Part shown: piece after piece, positions 25,197-34,665 of the stretch
Layout of the letters: each line of letters starts with the position of its first letter
How positions within the stretch are numbered: the first letter of the stretch is position 1
From: Streptomyces dengpaensis
GTDB lineage: Bacteria; Actinomycetota; Actinomycetes; Streptomycetales; Streptomycetaceae
Direction: 5' to 3'
Length of the DNA stretch: 64,000 nt
Assembly (NCBI RefSeq): GCF_002946835.1
Contig: NZ_CP026652.1
Location: 496,001 to 560,000, forward strand
Notes under the pieces: model-generated
What the model was told of the DNA's origin: nothing
Seen by the model: only the letters and a program-made list of their open reading frames with translations
Database searches by the model: none
Program-made: the position numbers and the translations under genes

Positions 25197-27173
25197 CTAG
25201 CCGAGCATGCGGTCCAGGTTGAAGGCCGCGCTGATCAGAGCGAGATGAGTGAAGGCCTGAGGGAAATTGCCGCCCTGTTCGCCGGTGCGGCCGATCTCCT
25301 CCGCGTACAGGCCCAGATGGTTGGCGTAGGTGAGCATCTTTTCGAACGCCAGGCGCGCCTCGTCCAGCCGGCCCGCGCGGGTGAGCGCCTCGACGTACCA
25401 GAACGAGCAGATCGAGAAGGTGCCCTCCTCGCCGGGCAGGCCGTCCGGGCTGGCCTCGGGGTCGTAGCGGTAGACGAGGGAGTCGCAGACCAGGTCCTCG
25501 CCCAGCGCGTCCAGCGTGGCCAGCCACTTCGGGTCAGTCGGGGAAATGAACTTCGCCAGCGGCATCATCAGCAACGATGCATCCAGAATGTCGCCGTCCT
25601 CGGACTGGACGAAGGCGCCCCGCGCCTCGGACCAGCCCTGGCGCATGATCCGACGGTAAATCGCATCGCGGGCGGCGCCCCAGCGGACCATGTCGGCGGG
25701 CAGGCCGCGGTGGCGGGCCAGCCGCATCGCGCGTTCGATCGCCACCCAGCACATCAGCCGCGAGTACAGGAACCTCTTGCGGCCGCCCCGGGTCTCCCAG
25801 ATGCCCTCATCGCTCTGGTCCCAGTTCCCGCACACCCAGTCGACGAGCTCACTGATCCGCTCCCAGTGATCACTGGAGATCGGTTTGCCCCACTTGTCGT
25901 ACAGATAGAGGGAGTCGACCAGCGCCCCGTAGATGTCCAGCTGCAGCTGGTCGACGGCGGCGTTGCCGACCCGCACCGGCGCCGAGCCACGGTAGCCCTC
26001 CAAATGGGGCAGCACCTGCTCGGGCAGGTCACGGCGCCCGTCGATGCCGTACATGATCTGCAGCGGGTCAGCCGCGCCGGGACCTTCGTCCGCCCCGGAC
26101 ATATCGAGGCGGACGTGTTCGGACAGAAAGCCCATGAATGCCTCGGCCTCGTCGGTGAACCCCAGCCGGAGCAACGCGTACACGCAAAACGCGGCGTCGC
26201 GGATCCACACATAGCGGTAGTCCCAGTTGCGTTCGCCGCCGATGTTCTCGGGCAGGCTGGTGGTCGGCGCGGCGATGATCGCACCGGTCGGGGCGTAGGT
26301 GAGCAGCTTCAAAGTCAGGGCGGAGCGGTGCACCATCTCCCGCCAGCGGCCGCGGTAGCGGGACTTCGACAGCCATCGCCGCCAGTAGGCGACGGTCGCG
26401 TTGAACTCCCGCTCCGCCTCCGCCACCGCGCAAAAACGCGGACCTACGTCCCCGCCGACGCGGTCGATGGTGAAGACCGCGGAGGAGCCCTCGCTCAGCT
26501 TGAACAGCGACCACACATCCGGCCCCGCGACCTCGAAGGGCACCGTGGAGGTCAGCGCCAGCCGCAGCGAAGACGACACGAACACGACCTGGCCGGCCTC
26601 GGCGTGCACGGTGTGCTCGGCCCGGCCGTAATCGAAGCGGGGGGCGACGCGGGCGCGGAAGGGCAGCGTTCCGCGCACACACACCACACGGCGGATCAAA
26701 CGGTGCCGGCCCGCCTCACGGGACTCGTCGACCACCGGCATGAAGTCCTGGATCTCGCCCACCCCGTCCTCCGCGAAGAAGCGGGTGATCAGCACATTGG
26801 TGTCGGGGAAGTAGAACTGCTTGGTGCGGGCCTCGACGTCCGGGGCGAGTTCGAAGGATCCGCCCCGGTCGGCATCCAGGATCGAGGCGAAGACGCTGGG
26901 CGCGTCGAAACGCGGACAGCAGTACCAGTCGATGGTGCCGTTCGTGCCGACCAGAGCAGCGCTGCGCAGATCACCGATCAGACCGTGGTCGGAGATCGGC
27001 AGATAACGGGGCGCACCGGCACCCAAGGGGCCACCCGGGCCTCCGCGTGCCCCGCTCCTCGTAGCAGCCTCAGCAGCCGTCACAGCCCTCGCATCAGTCA
27101 CACCAGTAATGCCACTCGCATCAGGCACGCCAGGCACATCCGGCACGCCAGTCGTATCAGCCACGTCAGCCAT
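25197..27173 (-). CDS. Glycoside hydrolase family 15 enzyme
   Basis: 658 residues. The N-terminal 25 residues are a Val-Thr-Asp-Gly-rich repeat (VPDVPGVPDASGITGVTDA). The GH15 pattern begins at ISDHGLIGDLRSAALVGTNG, TIDWYCCPRFDAPSVFA. The catalytic domain shows NWDYRYVWIRDAAFCVYALL, and a later glutamate is in EEGTFSICSFWYVEALTRAG. Family members are glucoamylases, glucodextranases or trehalases; the short beta-domain and lack of a signal peptide point to an intracellular trehalase-like enzyme. ATG at 27173 is chosen because GGGAGG precedes it; the upstream frame is Arg/Pro-rich and unlikely to be coding. Confidence 0.9.
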   Translation of the reverse strand: MADVADTTGVPDVPGVPDASGITGVTDARAVTAAEAATRSGARGGPGGPLGAGAPRYLPISDHGLIGDLRSAALVGTNGTIDWYCCPRFDAPSVFASILDADRGGSFELAPDVEARTKQFYFPDTNVLITRFFAEDGVGEIQDFMPVVDESREAGRHRLIRRVVCVRGTLPFRARVAPRFDYGRAEHTVHAEAGQVVFVSSSLRLALTSTVPFEVAGPDVWSLFKLSEGSSAVFTIDRVGGDVGPRFCAVAEAEREFNATVAYWRRWLSKSRYRGRWREMVHRSALTLKLLTYAPTGAIIAAPTTSLPENIGGERNWDYRYVWIRDAAFCVYALLRLGFTDEAEAFMGFLSEHVRLDMSGADEGPGAADPLQIMYGIDGRRDLPEQVLPHLEGYRGSAPVRVGNAAVDQLQLDIYGALVDSLYLYDKWGKPISSDHWERISELVDWVCGNWDQSDEGIWETRGGRKRFLYSRLMCWVAIERAMRLARHRGLPADMVRWGAARDAIYRRIMRQGWSEARGAFVQSEDGDILDASLLMMPLAKFISPTDPKWLATLDALGEDLVCDSLVYRYDPEASPDGLPGEEGTFSICSFWYVEALTRAGRLDEARLAFEKMLTYANHLGLYAEEIGRTGEQGGNFPQAFTHLALISAAFNLDRMLG

Positions 27174-27429
27174 ACCGGCCTCCCTGAACCCACGCCCGCG
27201 CCGCCCCCTTCGACTCCAGGCTAACCAGTCAGGGCCGCCGCAGCCCGCGCTCACCGGGAATGGACCACGGTGCGGGGCGCGGCAGGGGCAGGAAGAAGCG
27301 GCCGCGGGGCCGGGGGGCACCGCGATCCGGCGGCCGCAGCGGGCGGCCGCCGGGGGCGGGACGGCTGCCCGGCCGGCGGCAGGCGGGCAAAACGCCCCGA
27401 CGGGCACGTGGGCGGGTCGGTCCACCGCG

Positions 27430-27845
27430 CCCGGCCTGGGCTTGGGCATCGACTATGGGCTGCTGGTCGTCTCGCGGTTCCGCGAGGAGATCGCGGCCGG
27501 GCACGCCCCGAGCCCGGCCGCGATGCGCACCGTGCACATCGCCGACCACACGATCGTCTTCAGGGCCGCGACGGTCTGCGCCGTGGTCGCGACCGGGGCC
27601 ACGGCGGCGCTGACCGTCCTGCCGGCCCTGCTCGCACTGCTCGGAGGGCGGGTGAACGCCTGGCCCTTCCGGGGACGCCGCCGCACCCGCGTGGGTGCGG
27701 CATCTTGCTGGTGGCAGGCCCTGCCACGCCAGGTCGTACGCCGCCCGCTGCTCGCCGCACTGCCGGTGACCGGCCTGCTGGCGGTGTGCGCCGCCCCGCT
27801 CACCACACCGCCGCCCATCGCCGCGTCCCCTGTTGGGCGAAGCTG
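27430..27845 (+). pseudogene. MMPL/RND transporter fragment with internal deletion
   Basis: LGLGIDYGLLVVSRFREEIA is the conserved loop and helix of MMPL-type transporters (the D of GIDYG is the proton-relay residue). It is followed after a deletion by ALTVLPALLALLGGRVNAWP and RPLLAALPVTGLLAVCA. Roughly 40 residues are missing between, and both ends of the about 700-residue protein are absent. No start codon. Confidence 0.7.
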
Positions 27846-27993
27846 AAAATGCCGAAGGGATGTCGACAACGGCGGACGAGCAGGCCCCGCTCGTGTGGTC
27901 CCTGGCGGTTGTGGGCAAGATGCGTTCTGGTCGGCAAGGTGTCGGCAGTTCAGGCAGGCCGCATGAATCGCCTCACCGCGAGGCCTTCGCATG

Positions 27994-28509
27994 TCATCTT
28001 CGCGCCAAGTCCGTGGCGGGAGCGATGACCCAATGGTTACTTCTCAGAACCCGGTCCGCGAACGTCACGTCGCATTCGGCGATGAGCCGGAAACCAAGAG
28101 ATCGGCAGATGCCGTTCGAGGCCCCGTTGCTCGTTGCCGGGAACGCGTGCACGTCGCCCCAGCGGTCCTCGTCCCGAGCCAGTTCGAGCAGGGTACGGAC
28201 CGCCAGCTTGCCCAGGCCGCGCCCCTGGAACTGCGGCAGGACCATCCATCCGATCTCCGACATGAGCCCGTCGCCGGTGTCATGGGACCAGATGGTCACC
28301 GACCCGGCCACCACGTCGGGTGTATCCGGATCAGGGACGATCATCTTGATCCAGGCGTCATCGGCCGCCGCCTCCAGGGCATCTCGACGCACTTTGTCTT
28401 CCATGCCTTCAGGCGGCAGTGGTCCGCCGAGGTGAGCCATCATGGCCGGATCACACCGCATCCGGACATAGGCGCCGACGTCGTCCGGCGTGACATTGCG
28501 CAACTGCAC
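27994..28509 (-). CDS. GNAT-family N-acetyltransferase
   Basis: 171 residues. Acetyl-CoA-binding motif A is in QFQGRGLGKLAVRTLLELAR (Q-x-x-G-R-G), preceded by the beta-strand SEIGWMVLPQ and followed by NGICRSLGFRLIAECDVTF. This is the RimJ/ribosomal-type GNAT order. The substrate is unknown; small-molecule or peptide amines are possible. GTG at 28509 is preceded by a perfect AAGGAGGA site six bases away. Stand-alone gene; complete. Confidence 0.87.
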   Translation of the reverse strand: MQLRNVTPDDVGAYVRMRCDPAMMAHLGGPLPPEGMEDKVRRDALEAAADDAWIKMIVPDPDTPDVVAGSVTIWSHDTGDGLMSEIGWMVLPQFQGRGLGKLAVRTLLELARDEDRWGDVHAFPATSNGASNGICRSLGFRLIAECDVTFADRVLRSNHWVIAPATDLARR

Positions 28510-28941
28510 CGAATCCTCCTTACTTCACCCGGGATGCTCACATGATCCAAGGGGCCGGTCATCAGCGGCAGTTACTCCGCTCGTGCTGCCGGAACCGGCC
28601 CGTCCTCCGCAGCTTTCCACGACCTGCACAGCCCGGGCTGTGCAGTCGAGGACTTCGGGACTGGGTGCTCGGCGCGGAAGTGCCGAGCAGCCGCGCGGCA
28701 TCCCGCACTCGACACTCACCGAGTCCCGCATTCCCGCTCAGGCAGCACCCCTGGAACCAGAACCCGAACCGGAATCCCGGCACCACGGCAACGGACACAG
28801 CGACGGGGTGAAGGCCGTTGAAGACCTTCACCCCGTCGAGTAGGGCGCCGCAGTCCGAGCGTCAACAATCCGTCCGGTCCACCGGCAAGAGCGGGTCAGA
28901 CAGCGTCACCGCCGTCACCAACCCTGATGCAACCGGCACCA
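28510..28941. other. Intergenic stretch with a strong hairpin
   Basis: No supported gene. The hairpin at 28801-28838 probably ends transcription of the repeat-protein gene. Confidence 0.5.
28801..28838 (-). terminator. Terminator of the repeat-protein gene
   Basis: Perfect 14-bp stem (CGACGGGGTGAAGG with its complement) and ten-base loop, about 100 bp past the repeat protein's stop on the minus strand. Confidence 0.65.
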
Positions 28942-30357
28942 TTACCACTCTTCACCACCTCCGTCCCCGCCGCCCATGTCGGTGCCGCCCTCCTCGGAGC
29001 CACCCATGTCGGTGCCGCCCTCCTCAGAGCCACCCATGTCGGTGCCGCCCTCCTCAGAGCCACCCATGTCGGTGCCGCCCCCCTCGGAGCCACCCATGTC
29101 GGTGCCGCCCTCCTCAGAGCCACCCATGTCGGTGCCGCCCCCCATGTCGGTGCCGCCCTCCTCAGAGCCACCCATGTCGGTGCCGCCCTCGGTAGTACTG
29201 GTGCCGTCCTCGGCACCCGAACCGGTGCCGTCCTCGGTACCCATACCCGTGCCGTCCTCGGTACCCATACCCGTGCCGTCCTCGGCACCCGTACCCGTGC
29301 CGTCCTCGGCACCCGTACCCGTGCCGTCCTCGGCACCCGTACCCGTGCCGTCCTCAGCACCCGAACCGGTGCCGTCCTCAGCACCCGAACCGGTGCCGTC
29401 CTCAGCACCCGTACCCGTGCCGTCCTCAGCACCCGAACCGGTGCCGTCCTCAGCACCCGAACCGGTGCCGTCCTCAGCACCCGAACCGGTGCCGTCCTCA
29501 GCACCCGAACCGGTGCCGTCCTCAGCACCCGAACCGGTGCCGTCCTCAGCACCCGTACCCGTGCCGTCCTCAGCACCCGTACCCGTGCCGTCCTCAGCAC
29601 CCGAACCGGTGCCGTCCTCAGCACCCGTACCCGTGCCGTCCTCAGCACCCGTACCCGTGCCGTCCTCAGCACCCGTACCCGTGCCGTCCTCAGCACCCGT
29701 ACCCGTGCCGTCCTCAGCACCCGTACCCGTGCCGTCCTCAGCACCCGTACCCGGCTCTTCCTTGGGCTCCTCCTTGGGCTCCTCCTTCGGCTCCTCCTTC
29801 GGCTCCGGCTTCGGCTCCGGCTTCGGCTCCGGCTTCGGCTCCGGCTTCGGCTCCGGCTTCGGCTCAGGCTTCGGCTCAGGCTTCGGCTCCGGCTTCGGCT
29901 CAGGCTTCGGCTCCGGCTTCGGCTTCGGCTTGTGCGGATCCTCCTTCCAGTGGTCCTTGTCCTTGTAGTCCCAGTGGCGGTCGTCGTGATGCTTGTCCCA
30001 GTAGTAGTGGTTGTGGGTGTCCATGAAGTAGTACTTGTGGTGGTCCTTCCACACGTAGTACGTCTTGTAGTGGCCATCCCAGTAGTACCGGTGGTGCTTA
30101 CCCCAGCAGTAGTGCTTCTTGTACTTCCTGTCCCAGTGACGCTTGTGCTTCTTGTCCCAGCAGTAATGCTTGTGATGCTTGCCCTTGCCCCCGGCAGCAA
30201 TAGCCGCCACCGACGCCTCGGCCGCCGGCGCCGCCGTAGCCGCGGCAGCCGGCAGGACAACGCCCCCGGCCACCACCACGGACGACGCCACCACCGCGGC
30301 GACACTGAGCCGACGCCCGGAACCGCCACTACCGCGCTTACGGATCACACGAGTCAT
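28942..30357 (-). CDS. Secreted, multi-repeat His/Tyr/Lys-rich protein
   Basis: 471 residues built of blocks. Residues 1-55 are a signal peptide (LSVAAVVASSVVVAGGVVLP, then Ala-rich). Residues 58-140 are packed with His, Tyr, Trp, Lys and Asp (HHKHYCWDKKHKRHWDRKYK and similar), with CW pairs at 66 and 84. About 143-202 is a PKPE/PKEE repeat. About 203-386 holds 23 copies of an octapeptide GTGAEDGT (S or M at position 2 in some). The rest is GGTDMGGSEE repeats ending GGDGGGEEW. Strong site AGGAGGA precedes the ATG. There is no recognised family; an extracellular metal-binding or wall-linked protein is likely. The 24-bp repeats could vary in number. Confidence 0.75.
   Translation of the reverse strand: MTRVIRKRGSGGSGRRLSVAAVVASSVVVAGGVVLPAAAATAAPAAEASVAAIAAGGKGKHHKHYCWDKKHKRHWDRKYKKHYCWGKHHRYYWDGHYKTYYVWKDHHKYYFMDTHNHYYWDKHHDDRHWDYKDKDHWKEDPHKPKPKPEPKPEPKPEPKPEPKPEPKPEPKPEPKPEPKPEPKPEPKEEPKEEPKEEPKEEPGTGAEDGTGTGAEDGTGTGAEDGTGTGAEDGTGTGAEDGTGTGAEDGTGSGAEDGTGTGAEDGTGTGAEDGTGSGAEDGTGSGAEDGTGSGAEDGTGSGAEDGTGSGAEDGTGTGAEDGTGSGAEDGTGSGAEDGTGTGAEDGTGTGAEDGTGTGAEDGTGMGTEDGTGMGTEDGTGSGAEDGTSTTEGGTDMGGSEEGGTDMGGGTDMGGSEEGGTDMGGSEGGGTDMGGSEEGGTDMGGSEEGGTDMGGSEEGGTDMGGGDGGGEEW
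29203..29760 (-). repeat. 24-bp coding tandem repeats (about 23 copies)
   Basis: Period 24 bp, encoding the GTGAEDGT octapeptide, with two main variants (GTACCCGTGCCG and GAACCGGTGCCG on the plus strand). Copies differ by few bases and variants are interleaved, which suggests recombination or slippage. Confidence 0.9.
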
Positions 30358-30914
30358 GTTTTTCTCCTCCTGATAGCGAAAAGTGATTTCCACATACTCG
30401 GGCGCCTCGTTTTCTTTCCGGTCTTTCCGGTCTTTGCGTCGATCCGGTCTTTCCGGTGAGGCCCGCACCACCAGTAGGCCCGAAACGGACAACACGGTCA
30501 CGTTCCGGAAACTCGGGACTTGACACACTCAAAAACAACAAGTAAAAGCCCCCGCGATAACGCAGCAAAAACCGCCCCACCACGACCGGCGCCGCATCCG
30601 ACCCCGGCACCACCGCGCCAGCGCCTCTCCGGACTGCGGCTCAAGTTGTGTGGTGTGGTCGCACTCGCCGCGAGCCGGCGGTTGCGGGACTCGAACGTGA
30701 AGTTGCGCAAAAAGAGAGGGACTTGATGGCATCGGTCCCACCGACACCGACCACGACGGCACCCCGGCAAGCTTCCGGATGCCACTCAGGAAAGCCCAAG
30801 GGCGGCAGACTCACCCTCGACCAGCAGCAGCCCAACAAGGTCAAAGGCCGCACCGTCCTCCATGGGCCTACGGTCACGTATCTATCCAGTTAGTTACGGA
30901 ATGGATGCACCCTC
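30358..30914. other. Intergenic stretch with a possible small ORF
   Basis: An ATG at 30726 with GAGAGGGA upstream opens a 55-codon plus-strand frame (SGCHSGKPKGGRLTLDQQQP) ending at 30893. It may be a small peptide gene. The rest holds the promoter of the repeat-protein gene and nothing else recognised. Confidence 0.35.
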
Positions 30915-31018
30915 ATGGAACACCGCGCCCTGGGCGGCCAGGGCCTGACCGTCGGAGCCCAAGGCCTCGGCTGCATGGGTATGAGCGCCTTCTACGGCGC
31001 CACCGACGAGACCGAGTC
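30915..31018 (+). pseudogene. Aldo/keto reductase N-terminal fragment
   Basis: ATG at 30915 starts [20 protein letters not shown] and continues [15 protein letters not shown], the first strand-loop of an AKR13-type reductase. The match stops abruptly after about 35 residues and the frame ends at 31094. The catalytic D-Y-K-H residues are missing. Confidence 0.7.
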
Positions 31019-31275
31019 GTTCTCCGAACTAGATGTGCGCCAGGGGCCTGCTGGCCCAGTTGCAGCAGTTCGAAGCGGACAGGTTGGGTCGTGAACGGGT
31101 GAATGTCTGCCCCGGGGAATGCACCCGCTGGCGGTAACTGCTCCCTGAACAAAGGCGGCCACGGGCGTAGTTTCGAGGTTGCTGGCGAACTGCTGGTCCA
31201 TAGGGAACGCGTGCGACGTCGGCAGGTACCTGTTGTCCCTGCCCTTGATCACTTCGGTTTCCGGCCGCTGGGCAC
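31019..31275. other. Junction region after the AKR fragment
   Basis: No supported gene. It separates the truncated AKR start from the 3' end of the CHAT gene. Confidence 0.4.
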
Positions 31276-33591
31276 TCACGGTCCTACGTGCAGATACGCC
31301 GCCCACAGACTCGGAGTGGCGGGGTATCGGTCGCTCAGTTCTTGAATCGCTCCGTGGAGTGCGCGTGCCGCTTGCCCGATGTCCAGGGCTCCGCCCTGGC
31401 TCGTGCGCAGACGTGTGTACGTGGCTTCGCACACCTCCGCCGCGATGGCGTCCGCCACCGGCCAAAGCGTCCCGATCACCTGTGGGAACCCCGCGGACTG
31501 GAACGCCGCCGAGAGGTGGATCGCCTCGTCCATGAGCGCGCCGCTGAACGATGCCGTGGAACAGGCCGACAGGTAGGCCAGCCGGGCTCGGGGCAGGTGC
31601 AGCCGCGAGACGTCCCGTACGGTGAGCGGACGCGTCTGGTAGTCGTGCAGTAGTAGCCGACTTTCCGTAGGGTGCGCCGAGTCGTAGCGGCCGTGGCACG
31701 CGAAGTGGACGATGCCGTACGACGGCAGCGCCGACCGAACGGCATCATAGGTGGCGGCCGATCCGATCAATTCGGTCGCGTCAGTCAAGCAGACCAGCGA
31801 TTGGACCTCGTCGCGGGCGGCCGGCAGTGGTGGCTCACCCGGCGTCTCGGGCATGGCCACGACGAGCACGCGGGCATCGGCGTCCGGCAGCTGAGAGAGG
31901 GCCTGCGTGCGGCGCAGAGCGCGCGTGGTCGAGGTGTATGAGAAGACCGCACGATCCAGCGCCCGGTCTCCGCTGTCCGACATTGCCGCGTGGAGGGGAA
32001 AGCAGGCCAGTGGCCCACTCGGCGAACACCACAGGCGCGGCAGCAGGTGGGTCGGTGCCGCTTCGGTGAAGCGGAGCCGGTCAAGCACGGGACCCACGAC
32101 CGCCGTCCAGAGCCAGGCCAGTGTTGCCCGAACCGTGTCCTGAGCGGCCTTTTGTTCCCGTAAAGATACGGCGGGCTGATGAAGGATCTCCAGGGCGGTG
32201 AGAAATTCCGATGCCTTCTCTGTCGTCGACCGATCCGTCAAGAGGGGGAGAGGCAGCGGATCAATGTGGCCGTCGGGGTGCAACAGGAGGGCGCTGCCGC
32301 CGTGTGCGCTCGCGCTCAGCAGGGCGACGGGGCCGTCCACACCGGGATGAAGCGGCATGCCCTCTTGCTCGGGCCTGCTGAGGAAGTCGGCGAAACCTGG
32401 GAGTGCACGGATTTCGGCGAGCACCGTGTGCCAGCCGTCGGTCAGCCGCCGCCGTGCGTCCGCGACGGCGCCGGGTATCGGCGGATCGGAGACGGCCCGC
32501 CACCCGAACGACTGGGTTGTCGCAGGGCCAGGCACCATGTCGGTGCCGGGATGATCGAGTAGTTCGCGCAGTTGCTCGAAACGGTTCGCCAGGTGCGGTG
32601 CTCGCTCGCGCAGTCTGGTTGATTCGTCCCGCTCCTCCAGTTCCTGGGCCCACAGCACACCCCGGCCGGCTTCCAGCAGCCGGACGGCATCCACCGGCCG
32701 CCCGGCTCGTACGGCACACGCGGCGGCGTCGGCTGCCAGACCGCTGACCGTACTCAGGCCGTGTTCCTGGTCGACGCGGCGCAGCGATCGGGGTGCGAGC
32801 TGCGGTAGGAGATCAATGGCCAGCGCGTAGGCGTCGGTCGCGCCATTCCAGTCCTTGGTTACGGCCAGTAGCTGCCCCCATCGCTGTGCCGCGCTGAGCC
32901 GGAGGGCCGGCCGCGTGAACTCGCTGAGGGCGGTCGTGCGGAAGCAACTCGCGGCATGGTCCTGCACTCGCCGACTTTTCCGCAGCGTAGCGTGCAGCAA
33001 CAGCACGTCGCCCAACTCGGCCGCGTAGACGGGATAGTTGTCGGGACCGCTCCGTACCGCATCCTCCAGCAGTTCCTGTGCCTTCAGGACCAGCAGCCCG
33101 GCTGAATAACGCTTCTTCACACGTGGCCAGTCACGTAGGCGTCGTCGACGAGCCCTGGGACCGACGGTTGAAGGCGCCAACACGCGGAGGGCCTTGGTGG
33201 TGAGCATGAAGGCGAGCGCGCGCAGTAGCTCGGGATAGGTGACACTGCTCAGCGGGGTCCGCTCCAGTGCCTGCCAGGCCACGTCGATTGCCTCGTCCGT
33301 GAGCGCGTCATCATCCTTGGCTCGTAGAAACAAGGTGTGCGCCCGCGTTGTGAGGGCATCCGCACTCTCTGGTGCCGACTCGACCGCCCTGAGGCTGAAC
33401 TCGGCCGCCTGGTCCAGATCCTCTTCCGCGGCCGTGCGCTCGTACCGCAACAGCAGGTGCAGGGCGAGTGCTATGCAGCTGCGAGTGCGCACTTCCGACC
33501 CGAGCGGCGCGGCTTCCACAGCAGTCTTCAGCACGGTGATCGCCTCGTCGAGGTCCGACAGGCCGCCTCCTACCTCCGGGGGAGGCCACAT
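31276..33591 (-). CDS. TPR-CHAT caspase-like protease
   Basis: 771 residues. The first about 300 are helical repeats of TPR type (DLDEAITVLKTAVEAAPLGS and similar). The last 250 form a CHAT domain with its His-Cys pair: H633 in GIVHFACHGRYDSAH and C677 in RLAYLSACSTASFSG, followed by the conserved AFQSAGFPQVIGTLWPVAD. CHAT proteases cut partner proteins in immunity or cell-death systems, as in type III-E CRISPR and other conflict systems. The gene is divergent from a membrane-protein gene. ATG at 33591 has no strong ribosome-binding site; the N-terminus may be longer or truncated. Confidence 0.88.
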   Translation of the reverse strand: MWPPPEVGGGLSDLDEAITVLKTAVEAAPLGSEVRTRSCIALALHLLLRYERTAAEEDLDQAAEFSLRAVESAPESADALTTRAHTLFLRAKDDDALTDEAIDVAWQALERTPLSSVTYPELLRALAFMLTTKALRVLAPSTVGPRARRRRLRDWPRVKKRYSAGLLVLKAQELLEDAVRSGPDNYPVYAAELGDVLLLHATLRKSRRVQDHAASCFRTTALSEFTRPALRLSAAQRWGQLLAVTKDWNGATDAYALAIDLLPQLAPRSLRRVDQEHGLSTVSGLAADAAACAVRAGRPVDAVRLLEAGRGVLWAQELEERDESTRLRERAPHLANRFEQLRELLDHPGTDMVPGPATTQSFGWRAVSDPPIPGAVADARRRLTDGWHTVLAEIRALPGFADFLSRPEQEGMPLHPGVDGPVALLSASAHGGSALLLHPDGHIDPLPLPLLTDRSTTEKASEFLTALEILHQPAVSLREQKAAQDTVRATLAWLWTAVVGPVLDRLRFTEAAPTHLLPRLWCSPSGPLACFPLHAAMSDSGDRALDRAVFSYTSTTRALRRTQALSQLPDADARVLVVAMPETPGEPPLPAARDEVQSLVCLTDATELIGSAATYDAVRSALPSYGIVHFACHGRYDSAHPTESRLLLHDYQTRPLTVRDVSRLHLPRARLAYLSACSTASFSGALMDEAIHLSAAFQSAGFPQVIGTLWPVADAIAAEVCEATYTRLRTSQGGALDIGQAARALHGAIQELSDRYPATPSLWAAYLHVGP

Positions 33592-33756
33592 GTATCAACC
33601 TCTGGGCGGTCCCGACGAGCATCCAGTCGAGGAAGTACTCGCGTGCCCAGGCGCGAATCGGTGCATGCGAGCGGAGGTGCCCGCATGGGGTGCTCGGATC
33701 ACTGATCCCGTGTGCAGCGTCTATGATCGGCCACTTACCCGTGTCAGGATCGGATC

Positions 33757-34665
33757 TTGAATGCCATCCTGGCCGAGCTGGGCAAGAGGGTGGCCGAGCG
33801 CTGGCTGTCGCTGCTGGTGCTGCCGGGGGCGCTCTATCTAGCGGTCGCGGCGGCGGGGGCGGTGGTACTGCGGCATAGCGGCTGGTACGACCTGGTGATG
33901 CTCGCCGACTACCTGAACCGGGTCGCTGCCCGTCGTCGGGGAATCGGGCAGGTGGTGCTGATCAGCGGAGCGATGCTGCTCGGATCTGCAGGCGTGGGCT
34001 TGGTGGCGCAGGCGGTGAGCGGCGGCGTGGCACGGTTGTGGCTCGCGGCAGGGCGCGGGCCTCTGGGGCGTCGACTGACCGGTTGGCGCCGGAAGCGCTG
34101 GCAGGCTGCTCACGAGGCGTACCAGAACGCGCTGCTGGAGCGTTACCGCCGGCAGCAAGGGTGGGGGGAGGGGGGCAACCGCAGCCCGCTGCCGGACTCC
34201 GCTCGGCTACTCGTCGTACGCAACCGGATCTGCCTTGTCGAGCCGGACCGGCCGACCTGGATGGCCGATCGGATGCGGGCGGCCGGTGAGCGTGTGCACC
34301 GAGCATACGACCTGGACCTGACGGCAGCGTGGCCGCGGCTGTGGCTGTGCATGCCCGATATGGCGCGCGCCGAAATCGCGACCGCTCAATCCGCCTTCGC
34401 GTCAGCATCCCGGTTGGCCGGTTGGGGTCTGCTGTATCTGGTGCTCGCGGTGTGGTGGTGGCCCTCTGCCGTGATCGCGTGCGTGACTGTGGGCGCGGCC
34501 TGGCAGCGCGGCAGGGCGGCGACGGCCGCCCTCGCCGAATTGGTGGAGTCGGCGGTGGACCTGTACGGGCGGGACCTGGCCCAGGCGTTGGGACTGTCGT
34601 GCCCGGATGAGTTCACGCCCGACCACGGGGCGTCACTGACCCGCATGCTACGCAAGGGCGTCTAA
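33757..34665 (+). CDS. Membrane protein divergent from the CHAT gene
   Basis: 302 residues. Two N-terminal hydrophobic segments (LSLLVLPGALYLAVAAAGAV, about 17-37, and QVVLISGAMLLGSAGVGLVA, about 65-85) and a pair near 225-255 (LAGWGLLYLVLAVWWWPSAV). Between them is a soluble domain of about 130 residues with LLVVRNRICLVEPDRPTWMA and LWLCMPDMARAEI. I do not recognise the family. TTG at 33757 is the only in-frame start near the family-like beginning NAILAELGKRVAERW; the nearby ATG is out of frame. Placement back-to-back with a CHAT protease suggests a two-gene system (inference). Confidence 0.6.
   Translation: MNAILAELGKRVAERWLSLLVLPGALYLAVAAAGAVVLRHSGWYDLVMLADYLNRVAARRRGIGQVVLISGAMLLGSAGVGLVAQAVSGGVARLWLAAGRGPLGRRLTGWRRKRWQAAHEAYQNALLERYRRQQGWGEGGNRSPLPDSARLLVVRNRICLVEPDRPTWMADRMRAAGERVHRAYDLDLTAAWPRLWLCMPDMARAEIATAQSAFASASRLAGWGLLYLVLAVWWWPSAVIACVTVGAAWQRGRAATAALAELVESAVDLYGRDLAQALGLSCPDEFTPDHGASLTRMLRKGV

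Noticed and set aside
29203..29760. CRISPR-like regular repeats
   Set aside because: The 24-bp units are contiguous, without spacers, and encode an octapeptide repeat.
28927..30459. Long plus-strand open frame (about 510 codons) rich in Thr, Arg, Leu
   Set aside because: It is the opposite strand of the repeat protein. Periodic GC-rich repeats keep several frames open; there is no ribosome-binding site or domain, whereas the minus-strand protein has a signal peptide and a strong start.
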